A DNA stretch of 64,000 nt. It comes from Thermosphaera sp. (lineage in GTDB: Archaea > Thermoproteota > Thermoprotei_A > Sulfolobales > Desulfurococcaceae). The stretch spans positions 1 to 64,000 of the forward strand of contig JAWBNK010000001.1 in assembly GCA_038827615.1 (NCBI GenBank), in the 5' to 3' direction. The notes under the pieces are model-generated. The model was not told the DNA's origin, ran no database searches, and saw only the letters and a program-made list of their open reading frames with translations. A program made the translations under genes and the position numbers. Positions within the stretch are counted from its first letter, which is position 1. Each line of letters begins with the position of its first letter. Positions 53,735-63,043 of this stretch are shown here, piece by piece.

Positions 53735-54592
53735 TTATTCTCCCCTACTCGTTCTCTTCTCCGCTTCTACGAGAATCTTCTTTACAAGGTAGAATACAAC
53801 GGGGATTAATACTAGCGCGAATGCTACTGCGATGCTTACGGATAGCGTTCTCAATACTTCGCTGACGAGCGGGTAACCGCTGAAGATGGCTGACAATCCC
53901 ACGAAGATGAACACGAATACGACTATGAACTGTAAGAAGGGCGCGAGCTTCGCGAAGTCCGGGTGTGCGTCGACTATGGTCTTAAATACTTCTACGACTA
54001 TTATTACTCCAACCGCGATGGCGGTAACACCTACTAGTAGGGGGTAGATTAGCGTCGACGGCAGTTTCAACAGGGTGAAAGACACCGTTAATACGATGGC
54101 TATTAAACCAACTAGTAGCAGGTTCTCTATTAGGGCTATGAGGGATTTGTAGGTTTCGCTGAAGCCAGCGCTCAAGAGGGTGCCTATATACTTTGCGAGC
54201 GATACCGCGAGCACTAGTCCAAGCGTTATCACCGCTATGCCTCCTATTAGGTATGGTAGGTAGGAGACTACTCCATATATCAGTTCGCCCGCCTCCCCGC
54301 TCATCGGTATGTAGCTTATCGCGGCGACGAGGGATATCGATATGATGAATGCTTTAGTCAAACCCCCTATGAGCTCGGAGAACTCGAGCCCCATCGTGAC
54401 AAGGGTCTTGCCGAAAGGCGTGGTTGAAATAGGTCTTTCAACATATCTTCTCAAGACTTTGGTAACTATTCCTCCGACGATGATACCCACCACTACTCCG
54501 AGAATTATCCATATTATCGCAGCGATCACTCCGGGCACAGTGTTGACGAGCTGAGTTGATAGGGTGTTTCCAAGGTCTTCGAGAGTCGCCAT
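53735..54592 (-). CDS. Polytopic membrane protein with MscS-type transmembrane repeats
   Basis: 285 aa, about seven hydrophobic segments. The N-terminal TVPGVIAAIIWIILGVVVGIIVGGIVTKVLRRYVE and a second similar PYLIGGIAVITLGLVLAVSLAKYIGTL resemble the conserved TM-helix repeat found in small-conductance channel-like proteins; the soluble MscS beta domain is absent. Probably a channel or scaffold of unknown function. ATG 54592; divergent from the MoxR operon. Confidence 0.7.
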   Translation of the reverse strand: MATLEDLGNTLSTQLVNTVPGVIAAIIWIILGVVVGIIVGGIVTKVLRRYVERPISTTPFGKTLVTMGLEFSELIGGLTKAFIISISLVAAISYIPMSGEAGELIYGVVSYLPYLIGGIAVITLGLVLAVSLAKYIGTLLSAGFSETYKSLIALIENLLLVGLIAIVLTVSFTLLKLPSTLIYPLLVGVTAIAVGVIIVVEVFKTIVDAHPDFAKLAPFLQFIVVFVFIFVGLSAIFSGYPLVSEVLRTLSVSIAVAFALVLIPVVFYLVKKILVEAEKRTSRGE

Positions 54593-54820
54593 AATGACCC
54601 CATAATATATTATCAGACGAGTTAAAAATAAACATTAACTTCCAACCCACAGTTAGCACACATTGCGAGATGGTGTTGCATGGCCTGAAGACATGGTGAA
54701 GATCCCACTGAGGATGTCGCAGCTCCCGCGCTGTTGTTGAAAGCTTGTAAACCTCCATCGTGTCGTAGCGATTCTTTTTTAAGAGCCGTGATTGTTAAAT
54801 CTAGTCATAGAGTGGACGCG

Positions 54821-55753
54821 ATGTTCTTCAAGCTTGTCGAGGAGAGACTTGTTTCCTCCGGGATTTTGATAGAGAAGGAGTACGAGGTAAAGATGCTTAT
54901 AGCTAGCATGATAGCGAAGGGCCACGTCCTGCTTGAGGGTGTTCCAGGCGTTGCTAAGACCACCATGGCTAAGGCTGTTGCAAAGCTCTTCAGCCTTGAG
55001 TTTAAGAGAATCCAGATGACTCCGGATCTGTTGCCCGGCGATATCATCGGTTTCTACATGTATGATCAGAGGAGGGGCGAATTCCGGTTGAGGAAGGGAC
55101 CCATCTTCACCAATATCCTCCTCGCCGACGAGGTTAACAGGGCTTCCCCGAGGACTCAGTCAGCCCTCCTCGAGGCCATGCAGGAGAGGCAGGTAACGAT
55201 AGAGGGCGAGTCGTTCAGGCTCGAGGAGCCGTTCATGGTGATCGCGACTCAAAACCCCGTTGAAATGGAGGGTGTTTTCCCTCTGCCCGAGGCCCAGCTT
55301 GACAGGTTTCTAGTTAAGATAACCACTGGCTACCCCTCTAGGGAGGGTTTCAAGGTCCTATTGAAGCGAATAGAAGAGTTGGAGCAAGTTGTCGATGATT
55401 TGAAGCCCGTCGTGCTCAAGGAGCAGGTGGTCAAAGCCGTGGCAGAAGCCAAGGGCGTCAAGGTTGATGACTCGATAATTGACTACATCGCAATGATCGT
55501 GGAGGAGACGAGAACTCACCCCGCCGTTAGGCTCGGGGGCTCGCCGAGGGCAGGCATAGCTATTCTGAGGTTAGCCAGGTCTTGGGCGTATCTTGAGGGG
55601 AGGAACTATGTTATCCCTGACGATGTTAAAGCAGTGGTTAAGCCGGCTTTAGTTCACAGGTTAATACTGAAGCCAGAGTATGAAGTTGAGGGCGTTCAAC
55701 CGGAGAAGATAGTTGAAGACGTGTTGGGTAAGATACCGGTGCCCAAGCCGTGA
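54821..55753 (+). CDS. MoxR-type AAA+ ATPase
   Basis: 310 aa: Walker [25 protein letters not shown], Walker [48 protein letters not shown] (sensor 1, Arg finger), [16 protein letters not shown] (sensor 2). Canonical MoxR, distinct from the copy at 25330. First gene of an operon with DUF4129, membrane, DUF4350 and DUF58 proteins. Start at ATG 54821 (GTG 54812 possible); the frame is open to 54734 but that part holds the TATA-like sequences. Confidence 0.92.
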   Translation: MFFKLVEERLVSSGILIEKEYEVKMLIASMIAKGHVLLEGVPGVAKTTMAKAVAKLFSLEFKRIQMTPDLLPGDIIGFYMYDQRRGEFRLRKGPIFTNILLADEVNRASPRTQSALLEAMQERQVTIEGESFRLEEPFMVIATQNPVEMEGVFPLPEAQLDRFLVKITTGYPSREGFKVLLKRIEELEQVVDDLKPVVLKEQVVKAVAEAKGVKVDDSIIDYIAMIVEETRTHPAVRLGGSPRAGIAILRLARSWAYLEGRNYVIPDDVKAVVKPALVHRLILKPEYEVEGVQPEKIVEDVLGKIPVPKP

Positions 55754-56514
55754 ACACGCGCATCGCTGTGCTCCTGCTAATGCTGTTAGCAAGCTCGCCG
55801 ATGATCGCGCACGGGGAGGCGTTAGACCAGCAACTACGCCATACTCCCGGTTTCCCCGGCTCTATTTACGATGAGGAGTTGTTGAGAGAGATCTTAAACA
55901 TGCTTAACCAATGGCAGGGGTCTAACACGGGGGGAGCACCCGTGGATCAACTCATTCCACCGCAGACGGGTACGCCTGGATCGGGGTCTCAAGGACAAAT
56001 ACTCCCCAGCTTCTCAGACATAAGTGTCCCCAGCGCAGAGCTACCAAGCTTTCCCAGCGTTTCAGCGCCGTCTCTGCCTACACCACAGCTACCCGGATTC
56101 GCAATGCCTGATCCATGGTTGGCGGCGTTGATTGCTACCACGGTACTAGTTGCAGTGTTAATTACCCATTTCAGAGGCTCAATAGCGGGCACGATCTATT
56201 CAGGGCTCAGAAAGCTTAACGCTCCATTTAGAGGGAGGGGTCTTCCGAGGGTGGATAGCTCAGACCCTATAGCGCTTTACTGGCTGGGCGTAGAATACGT
56301 TTCACGTTGGACCGGGCTCAGTAAGCTGTCAACGGATACGCATCGAGAATATCTCTCCAAGGTCATCGATAAGCTCAATGCTTCGAAGAGGAATATGTTT
56401 GCGAGGCTTACTGAGTGCTATGAGCTCACGAGGTTTGCACACGAAGAAAGAAGCGAAGTCGTTGAGGAGGCTAAAAGGTCTTTCAAGACACTGGTGATGG
56501 GTGGTGAAGACTAG
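55750..56514 (+). CDS. Exported/membrane protein with C-terminal DUF4129-like domain
   Basis: 254 aa: signal peptide (residues 1-22), an extracellular segment with a Pro/Ser-rich linker ([15 protein letters not shown]), one membrane helix ([18 protein letters not shown]) and a cytoplasmic domain [31 protein letters not shown] resembling DUF4129, the usual companion of MoxR and DUF58. GTG 55750 overlaps the moxR stop. Confidence 0.75.
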   Translation: MNTRIAVLLLMLLASSPMIAHGEALDQQLRHTPGFPGSIYDEELLREILNMLNQWQGSNTGGAPVDQLIPPQTGTPGSGSQGQILPSFSDISVPSAELPSFPSVSAPSLPTPQLPGFAMPDPWLAALIATTVLVAVLITHFRGSIAGTIYSGLRKLNAPFRGRGLPRVDSSDPIALYWLGVEYVSRWTGLSKLSTDTHREYLSKVIDKLNASKRNMFARLTECYELTRFAHEERSEVVEEAKRSFKTLVMGGED

Positions 56515-57604
56515 AATTCTGCTAGAGATTGCACCTAGGATCACATCCCTCCTGGTTTTCCACAGCATCGTTGAGTCACTATTGAGAGTTGATAGGATGC
56601 TTGTTCCACAATTTTACCTGTCTAATGGATGGTTGCAACTAGTTGATACCTTCATGGCCTATGTTACAATTAGCCTCGCGATAGGAACCGTGGTCTCCGC
56701 CTCTCCAATTCTGTACTCCTTAACATTGGCTTCAAACATATTAATGGACTATGGTAGCGGGCTCCAAGTATCAATTATCAGCTTAGCGGGTCTTGCAATA
56801 CTCTTGGGATTTAGCTCCCTGAAAACAGGGTATAGAGATGGACAGGAAAGAAGTATTAAATATGTTGATAAATGGGGGTTCGCTAAGGGGTTGGCGTGGA
56901 CAATAGTTTTTCCAACTCCCTTGATCATAATATCGTTAACGCTCTCTTCATACTCTTTCACTCTCATTCAAGGGTTTGTCAAGGCGGAGACTCCTCTTAT
57001 GAACCTGTTATCGTTGAATCCTTTAGTCAAGTTTTCACTCATCATGGCTTTAATAATAGTAAGTTATAAGATAATTGACAACTTGGTCGAATCCGCGGTA
57101 TTGTTCATATTTCCATCGCGCAAGTTCTCGCTTAACACACTTACTTCTAGAGACGATATCGACGTACTGTTTAATCCTTCCCTAGGCTTCATCAGAAGTA
57201 TCATCTTAGGCTCCATACTATCCCCCTTCATATATGCTGGGCTGGACGCTTTGATCACTCAAGCTCTTCGGTGGGCTGGCTCGTTCATCACTATTGCGTT
57301 CGTAAGGGCCTTGCTCCCCTATTTTGTATTCTTTCTCGCAAGTTATATTATCGGGAGAGCTTTTTCGAGTTTACACAGAATGAACGCATGGAGCACGATC
57401 ATGGTAGTGATTTCTATTTTCACCATTCTATACGTCTCGGGCGTGTTATACGCCTACTACTACACCGGCGATTTTCTACTCTCGCTCATACAGCCTGACT
57501 TCCACGGATTGATTGGGAGGATTGAAATGGTGTTTACAAATTATTATGTCTCATTCTTCTATCTTATAGATATGGTTGGAAATTTAATGGGGTTTGCGCC
57601 GTGA
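56501..57604 (+). CDS. Multi-pass membrane protein of the MoxR-DUF58 operon
   Basis: 367 aa with about eight to nine hydrophobic segments, basic loops and no recognised catalytic motif. GTG start inside the preceding gene and stop overlapping the next start (GTGA). Family unknown to me. Its place between DUF4129 and DUF4350 genes suggests a structural role in the same membrane complex. Confidence 0.7.
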   Translation: MVKTRILLEIAPRITSLLVFHSIVESLLRVDRMLVPQFYLSNGWLQLVDTFMAYVTISLAIGTVVSASPILYSLTLASNILMDYGSGLQVSIISLAGLAILLGFSSLKTGYRDGQERSIKYVDKWGFAKGLAWTIVFPTPLIIISLTLSSYSFTLIQGFVKAETPLMNLLSLNPLVKFSLIMALIIVSYKIIDNLVESAVLFIFPSRKFSLNTLTSRDDIDVLFNPSLGFIRSIILGSILSPFIYAGLDALITQALRWAGSFITIAFVRALLPYFVFFLASYIIGRAFSSLHRMNAWSTIMVVISIFTILYVSGVLYAYYYTGDFLLSLIQPDFHGLIGRIEMVFTNYYVSFFYLIDMVGNLMGFAP

Positions 57605-57834
57605 GCTCGGAGAAGAGCGTGAGGAAATCCAACAGGGCCCTGATCTTCCTGCTAGTGAGTATATCCCTCTTCATCATTTCAACGCTATTCCTACTTTGGT
57701 CGGTGAGCTATATGGAGAGGAGTAGAATAGCTACTTCGCTAGTGTCAGCCCTCATTGGTTTTTCGCTTCTTACCGCCGCTCTCTACGCTTTAAGGCTGTC
57801 GGCTTACATATACGGGGTTGAGAGGGGCGAGTAA
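57601..57834 (+). CDS. Small two-helix membrane protein of the MoxR-DUF58 operon
   Basis: 77 aa with two membrane helices (about 13-33 and 43-66) and short charged ends. GTG start overlaps the previous stop by four bases. No family recognised. Confidence 0.65.
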   Translation: MSSEKSVRKSNRALIFLLVSISLFIISTLFLLWSVSYMERSRIATSLVSALIGFSLLTAALYALRLSAYIYGVERGE

Positions 57835-57853
57835 GATAAGGGCTTGATCATTG

Positions 57854-59326
57854 ATGAGGAGTCCTCAGAGAACGAAATCTATGATCCGCCCGCTGGTCAC
57901 ATCATCGATAATACTAGTGTTGTTTTTCGCGGGGATGGTGGGATTGGTTGAAAAAGGTCCTCCACCCTACTCTCTACCGGTGGGGGCGTCTCCGCTGAAT
58001 CCTGGCAACCTCGGTACTTCTGAACTCTATGGCATCATTAGAAGCAAATACTCATATACCATGATAGCGAGAAGCGTGGACGAAGTGTATTTCGGGGAGA
58101 CCCCAGGGAGATGCCTCCTAATTGTAATATCGCCTGAGAAACCCTATTCGCCAAGCGAATCAAGGCTGTTGATGGAGAGAATGTCGATGTGCGAGGAGCC
58201 GGCCATGATCGTTGCTGATGAATACACTTCGTCAAACAATATCCTGACGTATGTTGGCGTCTCCATTGCTGGACGCATCTACGTTAAAGCATCCGACGGT
58301 CTTCCATATTTAAATGCCTCATTCATCGTGGACGGTGGAAACGTGAACCTCCTGCTCGATATAGCCTCAAGTGTTCAGGGAGGACAAAGAGTCCTGGGAT
58401 ATGCGGAGAACGTTGTCCCAATTGATGATCGGTCATCGCCCCCGTTGAACATTACGGTTGCATCTTACTCGGAGGCCCGGATTCCTCGCTATGATGGTTA
58501 TGGGGCGGTTAATCTAAAAGCCATTGTTCTCAGCGATGGATCTATCTTCCTAAATCAGGTCTTAAGGTCGGATCGAGGGCCAGAATATGTCAAGGTAGTC
58601 ATGGGCTATGTCGACATGTTATGCGAGAGCGCTCCCGATTGTAGGATTGTCATCGAGGCTTCGAAATACGAAGAAGTGAGCTCTAGCGAAATGCTCAGAG
58701 ATCCCCAAGTGCTTTTGAGGACGGCGAGCACGGATTGGATGCTGACGGCAACTCTCTTAGGGGTGGTTTTGCTACACCCATCGACCTGGTTTACACCTTT
58801 CCTATCCTACACGGGGGAATTGTTCCTCTCTATCGTCAATGACAGACACGCTGGTATCCCGTTGATAGCGCTGGTGTCGGCTCTAGTATATCTTTACACG
58901 AGCAGGAGGATTCCGGGGAAAAGGGATGAGAGGCTCCCAGAGCAGGTTGAGAGGGAAATATACGCTACTCACGGCGTGAGAGAGAGGGTTCTGCGAGGGA
59001 GGTACGACCTATCCCGCAACGACTTCACAGCCTTATACAGTATAGTCGACACGTACATGCTCGAACTGCTTGGTGTATCGTTGAAGCAGCCTGAAGCAGT
59101 TGAGGTGCTCTCAAGGTTCGTTGGGAGAGATAGTGCTGAAAAGTATGTGCGCAAGATGAACAAGCTTTACGAGAAAGCTACTTTGGGGAGAAAGCTCCCG
59201 TTAGTTTTCTCATGGGGCAGAGTGGTGAAGCAGATGCTCAGGGATACTGAGGCTTTGCTGAACAAGCTCGGTGCATCCCTCTCCGACGAGAAAGGGTATG
59301 AATATCTCGAGATGAGGAGGGCTTAG
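57854..59326 (+). CDS. DUF4350-type membrane protein
   Basis: About 490 aa. N-terminal membrane anchor (PLVTSSIILVLFFAGMVGLV), an extracytoplasmic domain of about 270 residues (GTSELYGIIRSKYSYTMIARSVDEV..., CLLIVISPEKPYSPSESRLL) like the DUF4350 Rossmann-type domain, then two membrane segments and a cytoplasmic helical tail. In other prokaryotes DUF4350 pairs with MoxR/DUF58, as here. Start ATG 57854 (TTG 57851 adjacent). Confidence 0.72.
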   Translation: MRSPQRTKSMIRPLVTSSIILVLFFAGMVGLVEKGPPPYSLPVGASPLNPGNLGTSELYGIIRSKYSYTMIARSVDEVYFGETPGRCLLIVISPEKPYSPSESRLLMERMSMCEEPAMIVADEYTSSNNILTYVGVSIAGRIYVKASDGLPYLNASFIVDGGNVNLLLDIASSVQGGQRVLGYAENVVPIDDRSSPPLNITVASYSEARIPRYDGYGAVNLKAIVLSDGSIFLNQVLRSDRGPEYVKVVMGYVDMLCESAPDCRIVIEASKYEEVSSSEMLRDPQVLLRTASTDWMLTATLLGVVLLHPSTWFTPFLSYTGELFLSIVNDRHAGIPLIALVSALVYLYTSRRIPGKRDERLPEQVEREIYATHGVRERVLRGRYDLSRNDFTALYSIVDTYMLELLGVSLKQPEAVEVLSRFVGRDSAEKYVRKMNKLYEKATLGRKLPLVFSWGRVVKQMLRDTEALLNKLGASLSDEKGYEYLEMRRA

Positions 59327-59327
59327 C

Positions 59328-60665
59328 TTGTCCTCCAGTGTCTACGCTACCAGAAGGATTCTAGGGGTCCTTCTACTGTCAGCTGTATCAATCTCCATGG
59401 GAGCGTTTCTCGATTTCAAGTTAACACTCATTGGGTTGTCCCTCTTATTCGGGACTCTTGCTTTCAAAGGTTACGTTCTAATAGCAGGGCTGGCGGCGTC
59501 AAGGCTTGAAGTTGACTGGGTTTACAAGGGTAATATAGAGGGTGAGGAGCTCGAGGTAGTAGCCCTCCTCAAGAATAAGACCATCGTTCCCATAGGTTTC
59601 TTAGAAGTATCTCTAAAATACTCCCCGAACCTACGGCTTATCGAAGGAGCTAGGGGAGGAGTCCTAGCCATCCCTCCTCGTTCAATTGTTCAATTCAGGG
59701 CTATCTTTAAAGCAAGGGTGGGTTGCCACAAGATTGGACCCTTCACGGTAGTGGTTAGGGATGTATTGGGATTGTTTAGAACCGATGAGTTCGAGATAGG
59801 AGGCAACATATGCGTTAAGATTAAGCCTAGGGTAAGCGAGCTGGTGGTTAAAAAGCTTTTCGCGTATTCGAGGACGGTTGGGTTGACCAGGTCTGGGAGG
59901 CCTGGTCATGGGGTTGAATTCTACGATGTGCGCGAGTACAGGACGGGTGACGAACTTAGGAGGTTGGAGTGGAAGAGGCTTGCCTCGAGGAACCTATTGG
60001 CGGTTAAGGAGATGGAGCAGGAGGCTTTTCAAAACGTGATATTCATTGTCGATGCTACTAGTTTTACGATGAGAGGTCCTTATGGAAATACTCCCTACGA
60101 GCATGTGGCTAGGATAGTTTCATCGACGGCGAGGGCCTTATCTGCTAGAGGAGATGCGCTGGGACTCGTATTGTACTCTGACAGGAAGGTTTTATCCACG
60201 GGGGGATTGACCAGGGGGAAGAGAGCATTTTATGAAATAGTCAACCTGCTATCTACGTTAGAGTATGATCCAGCACCCGTGGCTGATGAGGAGGCGAGGT
60301 TGGGTTCTATTAGCAATGCGCTGAAGGAAACGCTTAGAATAATGCCTCGCGAAAGAAACGCGGTATTCTGGTTTACGACCACTGGGGGCGAGGCCTACGC
60401 TGAAAAGCTTGCAGGCATTGTTGAGAGGCTGGCAGGGATGGGAAACAACGTTTACGTCATAATACCGGTGATCACCGCCTACGAACTCCTCGACCTGGAT
60501 AAAACCGCGAAAATGATATACAGAGTAAAGACGGCACAGCAAACTAGGAAAGACATAGGCTTCGCAAAATATCTCAGGAAGCGGGGAGTAAAAGCTGTCG
60601 CAATAGGTCCCGAGCATATTCCTCAACTAGTTATCGACATTGTGGAGACGCTTTCTACTCGCTGA
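59328..60665 (+). CDS. DUF58 protein with VWA-like domain
   Basis: 445 aa: two N-terminal membrane helices, a beta-rich segment, then the DUF58 signature (GHGVEFYDVREYRTGDELRRLEWKRLASRNLLAVKEMEQE) and a VWA-type fold with FIVDATSFTMRG in the MIDAS position, where the usual DxSxS is altered to DATSF. TTG 59328, two bases after the previous stop. Ends the MoxR operon; a perfect 7-bp hairpin follows. Confidence 0.85.
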   Translation: MSSSVYATRRILGVLLLSAVSISMGAFLDFKLTLIGLSLLFGTLAFKGYVLIAGLAASRLEVDWVYKGNIEGEELEVVALLKNKTIVPIGFLEVSLKYSPNLRLIEGARGGVLAIPPRSIVQFRAIFKARVGCHKIGPFTVVVRDVLGLFRTDEFEIGGNICVKIKPRVSELVVKKLFAYSRTVGLTRSGRPGHGVEFYDVREYRTGDELRRLEWKRLASRNLLAVKEMEQEAFQNVIFIVDATSFTMRGPYGNTPYEHVARIVSSTARALSARGDALGLVLYSDRKVLSTGGLTRGKRAFYEIVNLLSTLEYDPAPVADEEARLGSISNALKETLRIMPRERNAVFWFTTTGGEAYAEKLAGIVERLAGMGNNVYVIIPVITAYELLDLDKTAKMIYRVKTAQQTRKDIGFAKYLRKRGVKAVAIGPEHIPQLVIDIVETLSTR

Positions 60666-60676
60666 CTTACCATTTT

Positions 60677-60696
60677 AACAGGGATTAAACCCTGTT
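60677..60696 (+). terminator. Hairpin after the DUF58 gene
   Basis: AACAGGG-ATTAAA-CCCTGTT: exact 7-bp inverted repeat with a 6-base loop, 12 bases after the stop and just after TTTT. Could be a terminator-like or mRNA-end structure, or an operator. The rest of the gap to 60887 shows no gene; AACCCC (about 60775) and GGGGTT (about 60804) could form a second, weaker stem. Confidence 0.45.
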
Positions 60697-60887
60697 GAAG
60701 CTTATTAGAAATCTTCACCCTCGGAATCAGTAAACTCGATCGTTCACAAAACGCGTCGAAGGCGTTGGCGTTTCAACCCCTAAACAGGGACCTCTGCAAC
60801 CGGGGGGTTATTAAACTACATGTCTCCGCGTTGAACCCAGAAGTATTTTTACTCGGTTAGTACTCTATTAGCAGTATAGTGAGCATT

Positions 60888-61520
60888 ATGGATCGAATTC
60901 CGCTTAAAGCACTACTCTCGATCTCGATTCTGGCACTTTTTCTTTCAACTCCGTTATCAACAATCGCGGAATCCCTTGTTTACAGGGAGGGAGATTGGGC
61001 ATCCTATAAGCTCACCATTAACATGGGAGGAGTTGAATGCGTCTATAGAGTTAGGCTTAGTGTTAAATCAGTGAACGATACCGTCGTTAGGTATTCGTTG
61101 GCGCTCGAAGAAGTCGTTAAGCAAGATGAGCAGAAATGCCAGCTCGCAGCTACGCTGTTAATGCTGGGGCTGGCCTTCTCCTCGAACATTGAAAGAAACG
61201 TTTCATCCCTAACGCCTGAGTCGAGGGAACTATTGATAAATCCCTCGTACACTGGAGAATACACCGTTAGCAACGGGTTTAAGACGTCCTACGTCAAAGG
61301 AGTCCTAACTCTACTAGAGGGTGAGAGCACGGACATCATTGTTACTCGGATCAAGGTAGAACTGGTTGATACAAGCATAAGCATGGTAAAGCTTTACCAG
61401 CAGGCTCCCCTATTGCTCATCGCAGGATTAATGGTCGCCGCAGTGGTCACTACGCTTGTATTGATCACTAGGAGACTACGCCGAAAGAGAACCTCTCCCG
61501 AGACCGGCGCGACCTCCTAG
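60888..61520 (+). CDS. Exported protein with C-terminal membrane anchor
   Basis: About 210 aa. Signal peptide (LLSISILALFLSTPLSTIAES), a beta-rich extracellular domain starting LVYREGDWASYKLTINMGG with NDTVV and NVSS sequons, and a C-terminal helix (APLLLIAGLMVAAVVTTLVLI) followed by RRLRRKR. No family recognised; looks like a surface-anchored type I membrane protein. ATG 60888 (GTG 60879 possible). Confidence 0.65.
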   Translation: MDRIPLKALLSISILALFLSTPLSTIAESLVYREGDWASYKLTINMGGVECVYRVRLSVKSVNDTVVRYSLALEEVVKQDEQKCQLAATLLMLGLAFSSNIERNVSSLTPESRELLINPSYTGEYTVSNGFKTSYVKGVLTLLEGESTDIIVTRIKVELVDTSISMVKLYQQAPLLLIAGLMVAAVVTTLVLITRRLRRKRTSPETGATS

Positions 61521-61603
61521 TGTGAACCCATCCATTTTACCCCTGTTTTCGACCTATTTGATTGAAAGATAAGGATTCACGATATGTATCGCCTCTACAT
61601 TTT

Positions 61604-61614
61604 CTTTATAAAAG
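61604..61614 (+). promoter_or_regulatory. TATA box for the first TasA-like gene
   Basis: CTTTATAAAAG, about 40 bases before the TTG start at 61649 with AAGGTG (61635-61640) between them. Its presence argues against translation from the in-frame TTG at 61562. Confidence 0.6.
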
Positions 61615-61648
61615 AACAAGCTTATTTCAAAAACAAGGTGCTTATATC

Positions 61649-62215
61649 TTGGCAAATGTTTTTCCATTAATGATACTTCTCCTCTCGCTACTAATAATAG
61701 GGGTTGGCTATGGACTGTGGAGCGATACTCTTAAGGCGAATGTTTTCATCCAAGTGGCACCCTCTGATCTCGATATCGGCTCTTGGAAAGTTTTCGCTAG
61801 ATTCAAGTGTGGGTACTGCATAGGTTATGATCAAGTATACTTATCCCCCGGTAACGATACACTGCATGTTTTGATTGGAAACTCCCGTGTACAGTACTTG
61901 TGGGTTGGCCTAGTTATCGAGAACAATAGGGCTTTGAATTCGTACCTGGACAATATAGAAGTATGGATCGTTGACTCAAGTGGAGAGTATAACATTACTC
62001 CGATCACATACTTATACGAACCCGTTAAGACGGGGGTTGGGAACATGCCTTACTGGGGTAGATTGACTTGCAACGATCTACCGGTGCAGGGATATCTCCC
62101 TGGCTACCCAGTGTTGGTGAAACCAGGTTACAAGATGGTTGCTTGGTTGTTTATTTCGCTTGATTCGCTTGAACTGAGTAATGTGGAGGTTAGGGTTAAA
62201 CTAGTCTCGCATTAA
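61649..62215 (+). CDS. TasA/AbpA-like secreted fibre subunit candidate (paralogue 1)
   Basis: 188 aa from TTG 61649 (AAGGTG eight bases before). One N-terminal hydrophobic helix (PLMILLLSLLIIGVGYGL), then WSDTLKANVFIQVAPSDLDIG, a beta-rich domain with CxxC (KCGYC) and sequons NDT and NIT, ending SLDSLELSNVEVRVKLVSH. The cleavable-helix then W-x-D/E-T/N-L pattern is like SipW-type TasA/camelysin proteins and archaeal bundling-pilus AbpA, which polymerise by donor-strand exchange. It shares this pattern with genes at 63044 and 63666. Function inferred. Confidence 0.55.
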   Translation: MANVFPLMILLLSLLIIGVGYGLWSDTLKANVFIQVAPSDLDIGSWKVFARFKCGYCIGYDQVYLSPGNDTLHVLIGNSRVQYLWVGLVIENNRALNSYLDNIEVWIVDSSGEYNITPITYLYEPVKTGVGNMPYWGRLTCNDLPVQGYLPGYPVLVKPGYKMVAWLFISLDSLELSNVEVRVKLVSH

Positions 62216-62347
62216 AATCGTACACCATTATTTTCGATTAATCAGAATAATAGTTAATGATACTAAAATATTATTCTGAATATATAAAAAATACAGAAGA
62301 TTTATATGGAGTATTTCAGATATAATATATAAACCGAAGGTTTTATA

Positions 62348-62950
62348 ATGAGTAATAGGACGAAGATTGACATCGTTGAGAGAATCCTTGACTATTTAGC
62401 CAGGGAGGAGAAAGCTCTCAAAACCCATATTCTTTATGCTTCCAACCTGAATAGTAATAGCTTGAGCAGATACTTGGATTGGATGGTTAAGCTTGGCTTG
62501 ATCAGTTATTTCGAGGATGGGAGAAACATCATTTACACTATAACCGAGAAGGGCATAGAAGTCCTCGAAGGGATAAGGAACATTAATGATTTAATAAATG
62601 CTAAAAGAGATATTTTGAGCGAAGAACTAACTCTTTATAGGGATGTCTTCAAGAGGACTTTTGGAGGGGATGACTTCACAGTATCCTACGGGTCTATCAT
62701 TGGAAAATCGGGTCTAACGCATTCTCATCTAATAGTCAAGTATGGGGGCATCGAGTATCTATTACTCTCCATTAATGAGGCCAGAGTCTCCAGGCACATG
62801 CTCAGGAGCGTGGGGTATTCTCTCCTAGTGTCGGATGACACAGGTCTTCCATTGCTTATTGTTTTAAGGAACAGAGGGCTTATTGACCTAGTCAGTAGAA
62901 TAGCTTCTCTCGTCAATCCTAACAGGGTAGTTAAGACGATAGTAGTTTGA
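62348..62950 (+). CDS. Winged-helix transcriptional regulator
   Basis: 200 aa. N-terminal winged helix: KIDIVERILDYLAREEKALKTHILYASNLNSNSLSRYLDWMVKLGLISYFEDGRNIIYTITEKGIEVLEGI, the archaeal wHTH layout (PF14947-like). The C-terminal 100 residues (VSYGSIIGKSGLTHSHLIVKYGGIEYLLLSI) form an alpha/beta sensor-like part I do not recognise. GATTTATATGG at about 62299-62308 is a likely TATA box. Placed between TasA-like genes, so it may control them. Confidence 0.75.
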   Translation: MSNRTKIDIVERILDYLAREEKALKTHILYASNLNSNSLSRYLDWMVKLGLISYFEDGRNIIYTITEKGIEVLEGIRNINDLINAKRDILSEELTLYRDVFKRTFGGDDFTVSYGSIIGKSGLTHSHLIVKYGGIEYLLLSINEARVSRHMLRSVGYSLLVSDDTGLPLLIVLRNRGLIDLVSRIASLVNPNRVVKTIVV

Positions 62951-63043
62951 TACGTATGATCAATATGGATGGTTAGTATATATAATTCTTGCCCTAGTGT
63001 TTTAAGAATACTATTCTATCATCCTAACTTAAAGGTGTAATAT

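Noticed and set aside
54690-54750. Possible C/D-box guide RNA (GTGAAGA ... CTGA)
   Set aside because: The C box has a mismatch, the boxes are only a few bases apart, and no terminal D box is seen.
61562-61648. N-terminal extension of the first TasA-like gene
   Set aside because: It spans a clear TATA box, and the TTG at 61649 has AAGGTG at the right distance.
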